This document shows positions 10,741 to 21,620 of a DNA stretch of 64,000 nucleotides, in pieces. Both the position numbers and the translations under genes were made by a program. Location of the stretch: NCBI GenBank assembly GCA_014925825.1, contig JACGCK010000060.1:186001-250000 (forward strand). Reading direction: 5' to 3'. Positions within the stretch are counted from its first letter, which is position 1. Every line of letters starts with the position of its first letter. The notes beneath the pieces are model-generated. The model made no database searches and was not told the origin of the DNA. It saw only the letters and a program-made list of their open reading frames with translations. This DNA is from Pholiota molesta (Eukaryota; Basidiomycota; Agaricomycetes; Agaricales; Strophariaceae).

Positions 10741-12148
10741 ATACCACCCTTTGCCAGCAGGCAAAGTCCGTCATCGCGGCTGTTGTAGTCGTCGTCGGGA
10801 TCGCTCTGTCCGCTCGTCCAACGCCAACAACCACCAGACGAAGACATCGATGAAAAGGCCACTGGCGCAAAGGGCGCAGGCAGATGAGAGCAGGAGGGCA
10901 GGGTTCGCCGACGAAGGCCATCGGAGATTTGATTATCGATGGGAGCAGGAAGCAATACTCGGTAAACCTGTGATGACTCCCATAATCTCCCGTAGGTTCT
11001 CGAAACCCGGCCCGCCCGCGATGTAGCATTGAACATCAGTGCGGAGTAGTGGCAGTTGCGCGTTCATTGTCCTGTGCTATGTGACATTATTCAGCGTCAG
11101 TCTTCCGCGCGCTTTCCCCAGAGGAACTTACAACTAATAAACCACGACGATATCGCAGGTAAGGCAGCATAAGAGATAGGTCCTATGAGGATGCAACAAC
11201 ACATTATTCAGTGACCCTGTTCTTCACGGCCAGCGCGTATCTGCGCCGGTTTTCAGAGATGCCACTTCACAGCTCCCCACCAGAGGCCGCTAGATGGTTC
11301 TATAAAAATGGTCAGATTAATGAGCGATCATAGAATAACGAGTCAACTTAGAGCAGTATCGAGAAAATGGGAAAACATGCGACGAGCTTTCCATAGGGTG
11401 GAACTAGGGTACAGACAGCTCAGCGCCCGGGCCTAGGACCGTCACCAGCTGCCTGGGCAAAAGGATTGGTTCCAGAGGTCCTCCAGGCGCAGGAAGTACG
11501 TTGTATCCAATCCCAACCCTTGGAAGTAGGTCAGTCGTGTCTGGCCGAAACATGGACATCTTCGCAATGTCACAGACTTCGCGTTAACGTCAAACTTCCA
11601 GTCGCGTTCTTCGATGATGGTAGCCTGAGTACTATCAGGGCAGCTACGATGCACGAGAAGGGCGAGGCACTAGAAGAGTGAGCAATATAGGCCAAATTCA
11701 TCTTCACTCTTACCTGTAGCCTGACAATGGCGCTATCCCAGGCCAGATCGATGAGTGCCTAGAGAGCGCCAGGAGTGATAGAGGGGTACGCGCATCATGA
11801 GGGTCTGGGGTTGTTATCCACCTACTACAGAATGAAGCGGGTCAATTGTCTCCAACCATACGAGGAATCGTGAACGGAACTTACGGAAGCTGGGATTCGA
11901 TGTGCATTGCATGCCCACATCATCGATAGAAGTAGAATACCTCTGGGCCACAAGTGTGCCCCTGATGCCTCTCAAACAAGAAAGTTCGTACGTTCACCGA
12001 GAGTGACCATTCTGACAACGTCACTTCACTTTGAGTTAGAAAATCGTTTTCAACAGGTATAGTGGGACAGAAGTGGCTGGTAGATGGGGACTTATTTTGA
12101 CATGGAGGTTTGTTGAAGGAGGCTCGTCGCGACGGGAATAGGAATCGG

Positions 12149-12173
12149 GGTAACCGGTAACCGGTAACCGGTT
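12149..12173. repeat. Palindromic GGTAACC micro-repeat
   Basis: The motif GGTAACC is repeated three times in overlapping head-to-tail form and ends in CCGGTTT, making the stretch nearly self-complementary. Confidence 0.7.
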
Positions 12174-12679
12174 TCAGCACGTGATGCACCACTCACAATC
12201 TCAATTTTCCAACGGTGTTCACTGTTCCACGTTCGTCCTCCATCCTTTCCCCTCAGCTGAGGTCGCTCTTGCTTCGCCCGCCTTTCACAAACCCTTATTT
12301 CTCTGCAATCTCAATTGAAAACTGGGGATGCGCACTTCTGGTTAGGACTGTCTTCCAGGTCATAAACAGACGAACTGGGCTATACGGCATGAACATCGTC
12401 GATTCGTCTGTAACTGAAACGCTGAGGAATCCTACGGAACCACCCGCTGCTCTGGTACCACTCATAGAGATGGCCGCTATATAGGAAGCACTGATCGTGA
12501 CCCTCGTTGGAAAACGACAGAGTGGCTGGATTCCGCACCGCGATTTGGGGTGGTCCTTACAGATCTTCGTGTTCAGTCAGCTTGCGCCGCCCAAGGACTC
12601 GTCGTTGATGCTGCTTCTATTTTGTTGGCCCTTGGAGGTGCTCTGGCGCCTGACTCCCGAAAATTTGACTCACCGCCTT

Positions 12680-13030
12680 CATCTCGTCAGTTGTAAACTC
12701 AAGAGTGGGGTTGAGATTATGAGCAAATCAGGTCCTGTAGAGGTTGACGCAACGACAGCCTGCTACTACTAGCGACAGCGCTGGCGATTTGGCTGGTGCT
12801 GGAAGCAAGATCAGATTCTTCTGCCGCTTCGAATGCCACTCTCCAGCAAAAACTCGGAACCAGGGCCATGAACGCATCTGTCGATCGTGAAGCAACTGCA
12901 AGACACTGGGCGGCTCGCGCTGGCAGAACTCTCTTGTCGCTTGCTATGTGGCTCAGACAACCTTGACGTTGACCGTCCGTCGGTTGACCTTCTTGAATCG
13001 GGCGGCCGCTGGTGATGGTGGGCTACAGCA
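12680..13030. repeat. Dispersed repeat copy
   Basis: The first part (AACTCAAGAG..., then GCTGGCGATNTGGCTGG followed by GCAAGATCAG) matches 62220-62370. The last part (TTGCTATGTGG.TCAGAC, then GTCGGTTGA.CTTCTT) matches 4720-4785. I could not define the ends or identify an element type. Confidence 0.5.
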
Positions 13031-13569
13031 ACGCCTAGGTTAGCGGTGTACATGGATGGTCATACATCAGCAGCATGAACGTCGCGTCATCCTCTAGCAG
13101 CCGAGCTTTTGAAATATACTGGTTTCGCCATTGCTGAAGGTAGCCAGTAGACATGCGCCTCAAGCTAGTGTTCACGTTGGAAAGAGTGGTCCCTAGATGT
13201 ATGCATGATATTCTGGCTTCATATTGAGAGTGATGTCTGCTACATCTACATATACTTACCCTTGCGCGACGTTAATGACTTCGCGATGGCGCAGATAGTG
13301 TACAGAGAATGAGCGTCAAGTTTGCTGAGCAGTGGTGGCCCCTAAGCGCCGTAACAGATTAGTCAGCTCTTTCGCCTATGGCCATTTATATCCTCCAATG
13401 TTAGCATTAGCACCTACATATGTTTCGTGACTCTCGTCCCCTCATACGCAAACCTTTCGATCTCTCTCATCGCGAAACTTCCATACTACTTACACCACTG
13501 CTCAGGATGGTGCGCCTTTCGTTGATAAAATTCCGAGTCGTGTGTATGGTCCTTATCTGAACCTCTGAA

Positions 13570-13800
13570 TCTCGCGCGCAGCCAGGACCATTCGTACCCG
13601 AAGATTGGCAGATCATCGAGACCAGCCCTGGTGGAGTCGATAAGGACTTTTTCAACCCAAAGATGGGAGGTATACGCCGGAGGATGCGACCGCCGAAGAG
13701 ATCCTCCGTGTTCCCGGTGCCACGAAGTATTTCAGCTCGGCATCGGATAGACAGATAACGGTGGAAGAGGCGTCAAAGACTCTTAGTAGAGTGCGTTCTC
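13570..13800 (+). pseudogene. Unidentified coding-like remnant
   Basis: An acceptor-like CGCAG near 13580 is followed by codons reading GPFVPEDWQIIETSPGG and NPKMGG. The sense then continues in a shifted frame as YTPEDATAEEILRVPGA. The change of frame between two protein-like halves suggests an exon that has acquired an indel. I do not recognise the family. Confidence 0.3.
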
Positions 13801-14962
13801 AATAGGAGCAAGCATCACTCAAGGTAAGAGAATGATACGAGGTTACATATCCTTCGCTTTTCCTGATGCCTAAACCAACGCCGCGCAATTATACTCATCG
13901 TATCATGGCAATGAAATTACCCTTCTTCTAAACATGTCCCGAAATGTATACGCTCAACCTAAGTGCCGTACATACTCGAAACATTGCGGTTCAGCCCTAG
14001 TAAACAGGATTAAAACCGACTAATATCATTTTGTAGCGAAATCGACTACGTATCAGGAAAACTTGTTATGACTGCATCATCTGATCACACGTCCACGGAT
14101 GCGCGGTTCTCCCAAGGCTTCCTGTGAGGCGTGGATGACCTACCACGAGCAGGCGAATTTGACCTCGGACAAGCGGGAGAGGGCATCGACCGCCCGACAT
14201 AGATCCACTACGGACCATTTTTACGGCTATTGAGCCTAGGGCAAATTTTCCCTCAGGTGTGAGTGTGGGCGCATTTGAGTTCAATGCTCCGCTCGATATG
14301 GATAGCAGTGGCAGTGGAGCGTCCTACAACGACAGTGATGTAATGAACTCTTAGACACAAGACTTCCATGTTCTAACCGTGGCGCTCGCCGGTAGCAGTA
14401 ATAAACGGTGGCGCATCGTGTCAAACGACGCTGAAGAATCTTTGCCACGGTCGACGTTGCTTCATAACGGACTGGTCAAAGTCCTGGTTGACGCAAACGT
14501 TATCATGTACGGTGGAAGAAGACAAATTCCGCCACATCAATCACAATGTGCAAAGGATCCGTGCGTACTGCCTCCCATCGAAGTCAGATGATCTTTGGCT
14601 TGCAATGTGCACATTGCGCGCTAATCATGCCGAGTGATCCGGTGGGCGCCTTTCCGGACGCTATCAAACGAACAAAATTTAAACCAATAACATATATTTT
14701 GTAGTGCGACACAATGACTCGGACACATGCAGTGAATCACTCATAAATACTGAATCATGTAAGCGGACTATGCGAGAATGCGTAAGGGGTACTTCAGAAC
14801 CTTCCATAGAAAGAGTAAGAACTATGAAATGCGGTTTAATAACGACGCCCCGAGCCCGAGCCATGCGAGCCATGATTGCTCGAGCCATGACCGATGGAGC
14901 CATAAACTCCGTGGCCCCTTTATTTTGCGTCAACATCGATAGCATAAACAAGTTTCGAAGAC

Positions 14963-15516
14963 TTACTTGACAACTCTGCTCGTTCCATGGTGCACGTCGT
15001 GTTCCGTGAGTCTCGTGATGCGATCGCTGTTCATGAGTATCGGCTTCTCTTCATTCGTGTACACACTCTGCGGGCGGATGTGGGTTCCGAGGTAAGCGTG
15101 CGTCGTACCATGCGCACGTTCCGCGTACGTCTTCGAGGCGTGATCCCAGAGGTGCTTGCTGTTGGGATTCTCGTGGGCGGGGGGATCGTGATTTTGTGCC
15201 TGTGCAGAGTGTCTTCGAGAGTCGACTTTCCGTGTTTCTGGGCGATTCTGTGTGCGTCGTGCTCAAGGGAGAGCTGCTCTCCATGGGGGCCAGGACGTCT
15301 CCCAGCCCAGAAGACTGCTTCGTCGCGCTTGGGTTGGAATGCGTGGTCGATTCTCTTCGCAGTGTTCAAGGCGTGAACGACCTGGCCGAGACTACCAACA
15401 GCCCTGGGTGGATTACGAGCGAAGATCTCGTTTTCCTGGTCGACAGTAATAGGAGCTGCGATCGATTGACCGACGAGAAGGGCGATGGAGAGCGAGAGGA
15501 TTCCAGAGAAATGCAT
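14963..15516 (-). pseudogene. Frameshifted paralog of the small secreted protein
   Basis: From ATG 15516 the protein begins with a signal peptide (LSIALLVGQSIAA) and tracks the product of 5112-5703 (FWAGRRPGPHGE versus FWSGNYPDANGK; STLEDTLH versus ETLEDHLH). The frame breaks at a run of six C on the minus strand (six G at 15179-15184). The next frame continues the homology (NPNSKHLW, TYAERAHG, YLG, LMN, then VVK and a stop at 14963-14965). One base is missing relative to the paralog, through mutation or assembly error. The terminal VVK codons run into a GTAAGT donor, as in the other copy. If the missing base is an assembly error, this is a functional secreted protein. Confidence 0.65.
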
Positions 15517-15802
15517 GGCGAGAAGATAATGATATGGTCTGAGGTCGCATATCGATCCAATGAGTAGGTGAATAAGCTGCGAACGATGGCACTTACTTGG
15601 AAAGTTATAAAAAAAGAGTCTGAAGACGAAGAGATTTATTGGATAAGTTACGTAGGCCGACCTTCGAGGTAAGGATTAGCGCGTCGACTCCATACGTTCA
15701 TGCGGAAATTGCGGTGCTTACCAGCAGCTACAGATAAGTGTGAGGGAATGTGAGGGATCGTGTCAAACGATGCTGAAGAGTTGTAGGCATTTACACCAGC
15801 AT

Positions 15803-15810
15803 TTTATAGC
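15803..15810 (-). promoter_or_regulatory. TATA box of second secreted protein copy
   Basis: GCTATAAA on the minus strand, matching the element at 5968-5975. The shared TCAAACGAT stretch and donor-like sites for 5' UTR introns (near 15720 and 15598) follow. Confidence 0.45.
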
Positions 15811-16269
15811 GATTTACTGGTGTCCGAATCGGGATAGTGTACATACAACAGTTCCCTCATCATTCTTGGCCCAATTTCAAATTTCAAATCGAGACCAATC
15901 GAACGATACCTCTACCTAGCAATCATATCAACACTTCATATATTGCCTGACTGTATCATCATAGATCCTCGTGTAGGTTTTAGATTCGCAGCACTTGCGT
16001 TCCAGCGCTAAGATACAGTCGCCTGAAATGGTAAGGGATGAACATCTAGAACCAACGCCAGCCAACACCATCATCTTGGCAGAATTGATTCGATACGGCC
16101 GCGTGTTCCGCGCTGCGTTACATTATATTTCACCAGGACCAGAACCCCCAAAATGTTGATTGCTATTTGTTTCGAAGAATACAATGCGAGATATCGGCAC
16201 AATTTCAACTCGAGAGTGCGCGCGGCGGGATGTCATCCATGTGGTATGGAGGTGTTTCAAAAGGAGACA

Positions 16270-16850
16270 TCGCTGGGCAGTGCGCATTTCAAATGATTTT
16301 TGTTCGATTCGTATTATTGGTGTCCGTAGTCGTCAAAATATTGCTCTTCGATGGTGAGTTTTGCGGATGTTACGTTCTTGCTTTTATGAAAAACAATTGG
16401 TTGGTCCGTGGCGACTTTGCGGTCATCTCCAGATGTCGTTACGCTGTCGGCACTCTCGAGGCACTTGAGAGCGGCTACGAAGCAGGTTTTATGAATGCGA
16501 ATGCAGGTTGCGCTCCTTTTCGCTCCCTCCAAAGTTTTCAAGACCCCAAAAATCAGCTGAAAACTAGAACGATCCTTCGTCGAACCATCTTGGCAGTACG
16601 GTTTCAAGACATTTGGCTAGTAAGTCATATGATTTTTGGGACCTCCTCCATATATCTATAGTATCCGACTGAAGCAATGATAACGGTGGCGCCGTAGTCG
16701 CCGAGAAAATTATATCGCGTGATGGGTCTCAGCGTCGAGACTCGAGATTGTCGGCATGAATAAGAACATCACGCGCAGTCCCAGAAGGTCCCAGATGGGT
16801 GAGAGTGAGAGGCTCTATAGGCCGCATCCTCTATGTATGCACCGACTCGC
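16270..16850 (-). pseudogene. HET-protein C-terminal relic
   Basis: This is a second copy of the region at 120-620. The minus strand codes a 97-residue frame (16314-16607) with the CFVAALKCLES and DDRKVATDQPIVFH segments aligned to the relic at 65-556, and then a PLTLTH-like portion near 16800. No HET domain is present. Homology ends abruptly near 16850, where membrane-protein homology starts. Confidence 0.75.
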
Positions 16851-17115
16851 GTTTCCGACTATCGATGAAGATAGACATGTGGGTGGGAAGGTATGTAGAA
16901 GTGAAGAGATGCGCGTCCAGGGAGACGAGGATGTATGAGATGGTGGCTCGGATACCCGACAGATTCGGATTGTTTGTTCGCCAAGCGATCATCCAGATGT
17001 TCGGATACGCCGCCGCGGCGACGTGGGCAGTGATGTTCAGCTGACCAGTATCGGCTTGGGTGAGTGCATATGAAATTAAAGGACAAGAAGTCATCACATG
17101 GAGGGTTCGCCATCG
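16850..17115 (-). pseudogene. Relic of membrane protein N-terminus
   Basis: The minus strand starts with MANPPCDDF and, in a shifted frame, continues ALTQADTGQLNITAHVAA, NIW and NPNLSGI...ISYIL, matching residues 1-60 of the protein at 2336-3742. The frame is broken within the first 15 codons, and everything downstream of about residue 60 is missing. Confidence 0.75.
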
Positions 17116-17880
17116 AGGCTGTTGTCAAGCGTTCACCCTAATGAAGCACTCGCATAGGAGATGAGACCAGTAGCTCGTTCGTTCTGAAGTGGAGGGAATG
17201 GCGGGAGAAAGGAATGGGCAGCCTAGAGAACCTATATACAGGGCCAGAAGACGTATGAAGTGAGATTCATTAAACAAGCGCCTGAGGTTATGTTGAGAAG
17301 GAATAGAAGAAGAGACGCCACGTCCGTTCCAACCTCGAGGTCACCGCACGCCACTTCCGGTTATGAATGTTGTCAGGTGTTGGTCGTCCGGCCAATCCTT
17401 CATCGAAGATAAGCGCTGAAGATTTACCTTCGAAGATAGAATAGCAAAATCAAGAGACTGTTGTCGCTCGAGTTCAGCGTCGTGGCCAACACATTGTTCG
17501 AATACCGAGCTTTTCTGGACCCCTGTGGCCCGAGTTCTCTCACTTTTAGACACTCCTTCGACATAGACAATATTCACAGGAAGTCGTTGACAGCTGGAAT
17601 GTTCGGGCAGTCGGATGTCCAATATTCATACCGATGATGATGTATCACCGACAAACGCTACTAGTAGTAACACTGCCATGTATGATAATCTAAATCAACC
17701 AGCAGATCCATATAGGGATCAGAATCGGGATAACCAAGCCCCGAGTATTGAAGTAGCACCGCTGTGTTGCGTACAGAACCCCAGAGTTGAGCCAGCAGAG
17801 AGCCAGCAGTTCACAAGAGAAATGTTCTCATCAGCCAGTTTGCTGGAAGGTGGACATCACAACCAGGGGTTTTGTCAGTA
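17116..17880. repeat. Copy of the 3840-4720 upstream segment
   Basis: Collinear with the region upstream of the intact membrane protein gene, confirming that gene start and promoter were duplicated as one block. Confidence 0.65.
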
Positions 17881-18700
17881 AAAAACAAGCCGCGAGCCGC
17901 AAAACGCACTTCGTTCCTAGCTAAGCACTGACCTGGAGCCGTTTCGTAGCGACGCTCACCAAGTCGACGTCGCGTCCAACCACTGTTCTCGCGTCTCTGC
18001 TTTCCGCATTTCCTCATACATGTAGCCACCCAAATGAAGATAGAGTCCATCGATGCTATTCCGCGTAACACATCGACCTGAATGCCGCACGCGGTTGTGG
18101 TCTGTAGCTCCAGGCTCGACTCAATCAGTGGTGAGTCTATGGTCATCTGCTAGACTCCTGAAGCGAAATGTGCACTCAATTTAATGGGATGTATGTCTGG
18201 GTTGTTGCGGCGTAAGCAAGAAGCGCAGCAGCCAACAAGCCAGCAGCAGCGTCGGGAGTTGCCGCCTTCAACACGTGATGAGCTGTTCCGTCCTTTCCCC
18301 CCCTCTCAAGGGACTGAGGCCTGGAGCTCGGAGGCCTGAGGTCTCCCGTATCTAGCTAGCTTTTAATGATGAAGCATTTCAATGACAAGATGTACATGTT
18401 GTGAAGCCCAAAGTTACCTGCAAACCGCCTTCCGGATCTACGACCCATTCATAAAACCATCCATCATCATTCTTCGCATGCGCCGCTCTCGCGCAAAGCT
18501 CGCGCTCTGCATTATATATTCGGGACTAACTAAAAGAGTACAAGAGAAAGTACACAAGGGCCGTTGTTTGAAAGCAAGCGCAACCGAAATTTTTAGGAAG
18601 AATATGTGTTCGAGTACTTATGCTTCATTCATGAGAAATAACAGAAACGACAGGCTTGAGAATCAAAGCACTCCACCATCGTAGGAAGGACACTGAGGAT
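17881..18700. other. No convincing gene
   Basis: A 111-codon frame on the minus strand (17811-18146) and a 100-codon frame on the plus strand (18382-18684) have no family resemblance. I see nothing else. Confidence 0.3.
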
Positions 18701-19095
18701 TTTGCAGGTGCGCGCAAACATTTTTGAGCGCGCACAAACATTCTTGCCAGCAGAGATACTTTAGACACCGTGGTGGCCGGAATGCCGTGATTAGCTAATT
18801 TGATGGCTTTCCGAAGCCTTGGTCAAATGCCGACACTGAGTCCATTGAAAGCTTTGGCCCAATCCTAATGACATACTAGCATATATCAACCTTGGTCAAG
18901 CGTTTATTAAGCCCTATCAACGAGAGTCAGTAATATTTCGTTATCTGGCTTTGATCTCCAAAACGGCAAGGCCGGCAGGTCTTAACCGACGTCTAAAGCG
19001 GATCAATTAGCTAAGCACGGCACTGCGTACATCTTTGCGATACTGAGGCGGACAAAATGTGCGCGCACTCAAAAATGTGTGCGCACACCTGCAAA
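18701..19095. mobile_element. Short element with ~95-base inverted termini (MITE-like)
   Basis: The left end 18701-18804 and the reverse complement of 19001-19095 align along their whole length. Both run from TTTGCAGGTG through a GCGCGCA...ACATTTTTGAG block to GTGCCGTG/ATGCCGTG and TTAGCTAATT. The inside is only about 200 bases and non-coding. This is the layout of a non-autonomous DNA transposon. I could not see a certain target-site duplication. The termini have diverged, so it is probably old. Confidence 0.6.
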
Positions 19096-19255
19096 TAGTT
19101 CAATTTTTGTGCGCAACCCTTATAAATGTTTGCGCGCAGTGAAGCATCTTTATGCGGAGGTCAAAATTGGCTCAAAATGTTTGCGCGCACTGCAATATTT
19201 AGACGCGCCTTCAATTTGTGTTCACGCGCAAGGCAATGTTTAAGGCATACACTAA
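19096..19255. repeat. Iterated GCGCGCA-containing motif beside the element
   Basis: Variants of TGTTTGCGCGCA continue beyond the right end at about 19108, 19127, 19177 and 19232. The same motif is found within both termini of the neighbouring element. They look like subterminal transposon repeats or a second broken copy. Confidence 0.5.
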
Positions 19256-21620
19256 GAAAATGACTTGGAAATTGCTAATTAAGAACTTAAAAAGTCTGTG
19301 CAAGGCTAAATAGTGAAAGTGTTTTCTCGCGGAATATTTCCCCACTTGGACAGCCATAGGATGGTAGCAGGGAGCATATCGATGGAACGACGAAAGACGT
19401 TCTGCCGCGGTTCTGTCGAAGATCGTCCGGCCCGGGACATCGTGCAGTCTATATCCAGACCCTGCGCATAATCTTCGCAAATTAAAGAGTTTTTGGTACG
19501 CGCTATTTATCCAGAATTAATTCTGTTCAAATGCAGCGGCCGGTTCCCATTTATCGCTGTCATAATTGTTGAATATTCACCACAGCATTCACCAATCAAG
19601 TATATTATTAGCAAATTGTTGGACCAATCCGTGAATGATAATTACAAGATAATTAGATGAATTTTTTTTTTAGTCAGGCAAGTCGTAAATTGTAAAAAAA
19701 GATGTTCGCCGCAGTCTTGTGTCTGTACTCAAAATCAATGAATGGTGCTGGTGGTAGTCGTACTCAGAAACCCATGTCACGGAATCGACGGAATCGCGAA
19801 CTGTCACGCCGTGACATTCTCGTCTTCACAAAGTCTGCCACAAGTTTGCCATTTCTAACTCGTTCGACGACGATGTCCCATTCCCCATTCAACCCATCCA
19901 TTCAACCGCACGGAATCCTGCGATGATAAGACAGCTTGATCTGCTGGCTACCTAGCAGCAATCAAGCTCCACCCAATTGAAGAGCTGCACGAATCCACGA
20001 TGTGCGCTCAAAATGCACAGAAATTGCCTGGTGGACGACCGACTCTGCGTGTGTTCATACCCAGGACGTAAGAATTGGTGCGATATTCTGAGCTTGACTA
20101 TGTCTATTGAGAACGACTGATTCATGTTGGAATCAGTCGTCGTCACTACGAGGCGTACGAAACCTAGGCCTAGCTGTGCTTTGAATGTCGTCATTTCGAA
20201 TCTTCCACTCATAATCGTGAACGCCAAAATTCTTGAAGAGAGACATGCTGAGAAAATTTAAGGACGGTGACTGGTGCCGTACAGTGGACGTGACAGCCAC
20301 GGCGGAGAGCCTCACCCGATCGCAGGCCGTGACTTGCGCATTTGAGCCCAACTCCCTGCCACCTCCCGGGCGCAGGACACTAATTCGACCTCTTCTTCGG
20401 CAGAGTGATACCTGACAATGCGATATCGCGCCCTCGGAGCCCCCAGCGCTCGCCGTTTGGCATAGACGTACGAGGAATGGGTCGATCCACCTCCAGAACT
20501 GAAGCCACACCCAAGGCGATTGCATACGGAACAGGCGCTGGCGGAGGAGCTCGATTTGCGTTTGCAGGCCTTATTTGACGAGGTACGCAATCTGACTACT
20601 TCTGTTCCTAGGAGACTAGTAATCGTTGCAGGCTGGCTAGAGAACTGTGATGGCCACCGAGTGCAATATGGTATAGAGAGCGAAGAATCAAACTCGATAG
20701 AGGTATCACTGGCCAGACTGCTTCTCGTCGAGGGCGAAGGCGAAAATATGCACCCATTTGTCCATCTTTTCGGCTAGAGATGCCACCGTATGCGCTGTCG
20801 TTCTGACTGACCGCAATTCAATCTTGGCCGACCCAGCTTCCACCACTCCTCCCGTTCCCGCCTCCTCTGTTCCATCATCATCTTACTCGCTGTCAGCTTT
20901 GAACACGCCAGAACTGCTGCATGTCCTGCCCCCTACCACCGACCGTATGGAAGAAACATAACTGATACCCTGGTGTGGCGTCTCCGCACTGCCTGTCGCG
21001 AGCTTCGCGGGAATGAGTAGATCAAAGAGTGAGTATGAAAAAAAGAATCAAAGGCGCTATCACATTCCAGGCCGGTCGATCTTCGACAGAACTGCAGAAG
21101 ATTGTGGAAGTCATCAGCTAACCATTTTTCCTTGATCTTATCATCGATCCTCTCGTTTCACGGCGAACCCTCAATACCCTTCCACCTGTGAACCATTCTC
21201 TCTTACTCCAGCCACTTCATCGCCCATCAAATCGAAATCTGTGTTATGGTAAGCTCAATACTCATCGCGCTAGTTAAAAAAACCAAAATGAATCACAGTT
21301 GCACCCTATTACGGGCGGAAAGCTCCTCGTTTCTTCTTGCTGCGCTTCATGTTGATAAAGTGATTTGGCTATTCCACAATTACTGTACGGGAAGGGACTG
21401 CAAACATTTTTCTCGACCGTGCTCTTTGGTTCATACTTTGTGCGTTATTAATCGGCAGGCATAATGGCACCAAGGATAGGCTGAATGGAATAGCCAGCTC
21501 GGGTTCTGCCGGTGCCTTTGTTATCGAGTCGACCCTGGATTGAACCAAACTCTTTCCTCTCATTGCTACCGACCACGATGGCAAATCAGATTATCGTCTA
21601 TCTTTCCTTCATCTCTCTCG
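19256..21620. other. No supported gene
   Basis: Several 60-130 codon frames overlap on both strands. On the minus strand, a possible two-exon chain at about 20130-20590 joins a basic cysteine-containing stretch to HDYEWK, with a GTGAGG donor near 20323 and a CAG acceptor near 20250, but two frames stay open and no family is recognised. The last part is the promoter region of the gene starting at 21621. Confidence 0.3.

Larger units (their letters stand above)
10741..14962. other. Long region without a supported gene
   Basis: Many short frames on both strands, none with a known domain or a consistent exon chain. Structures seen are a palindromic GGTAACC repeat at 12149-12173, repeat copies at 12680-13030 shared with 62220-62370 and with 4720-4790, and coding-like debris at 13570-13800. 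This looks like decayed, repeat-rich DNA. Confidence 0.45.
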
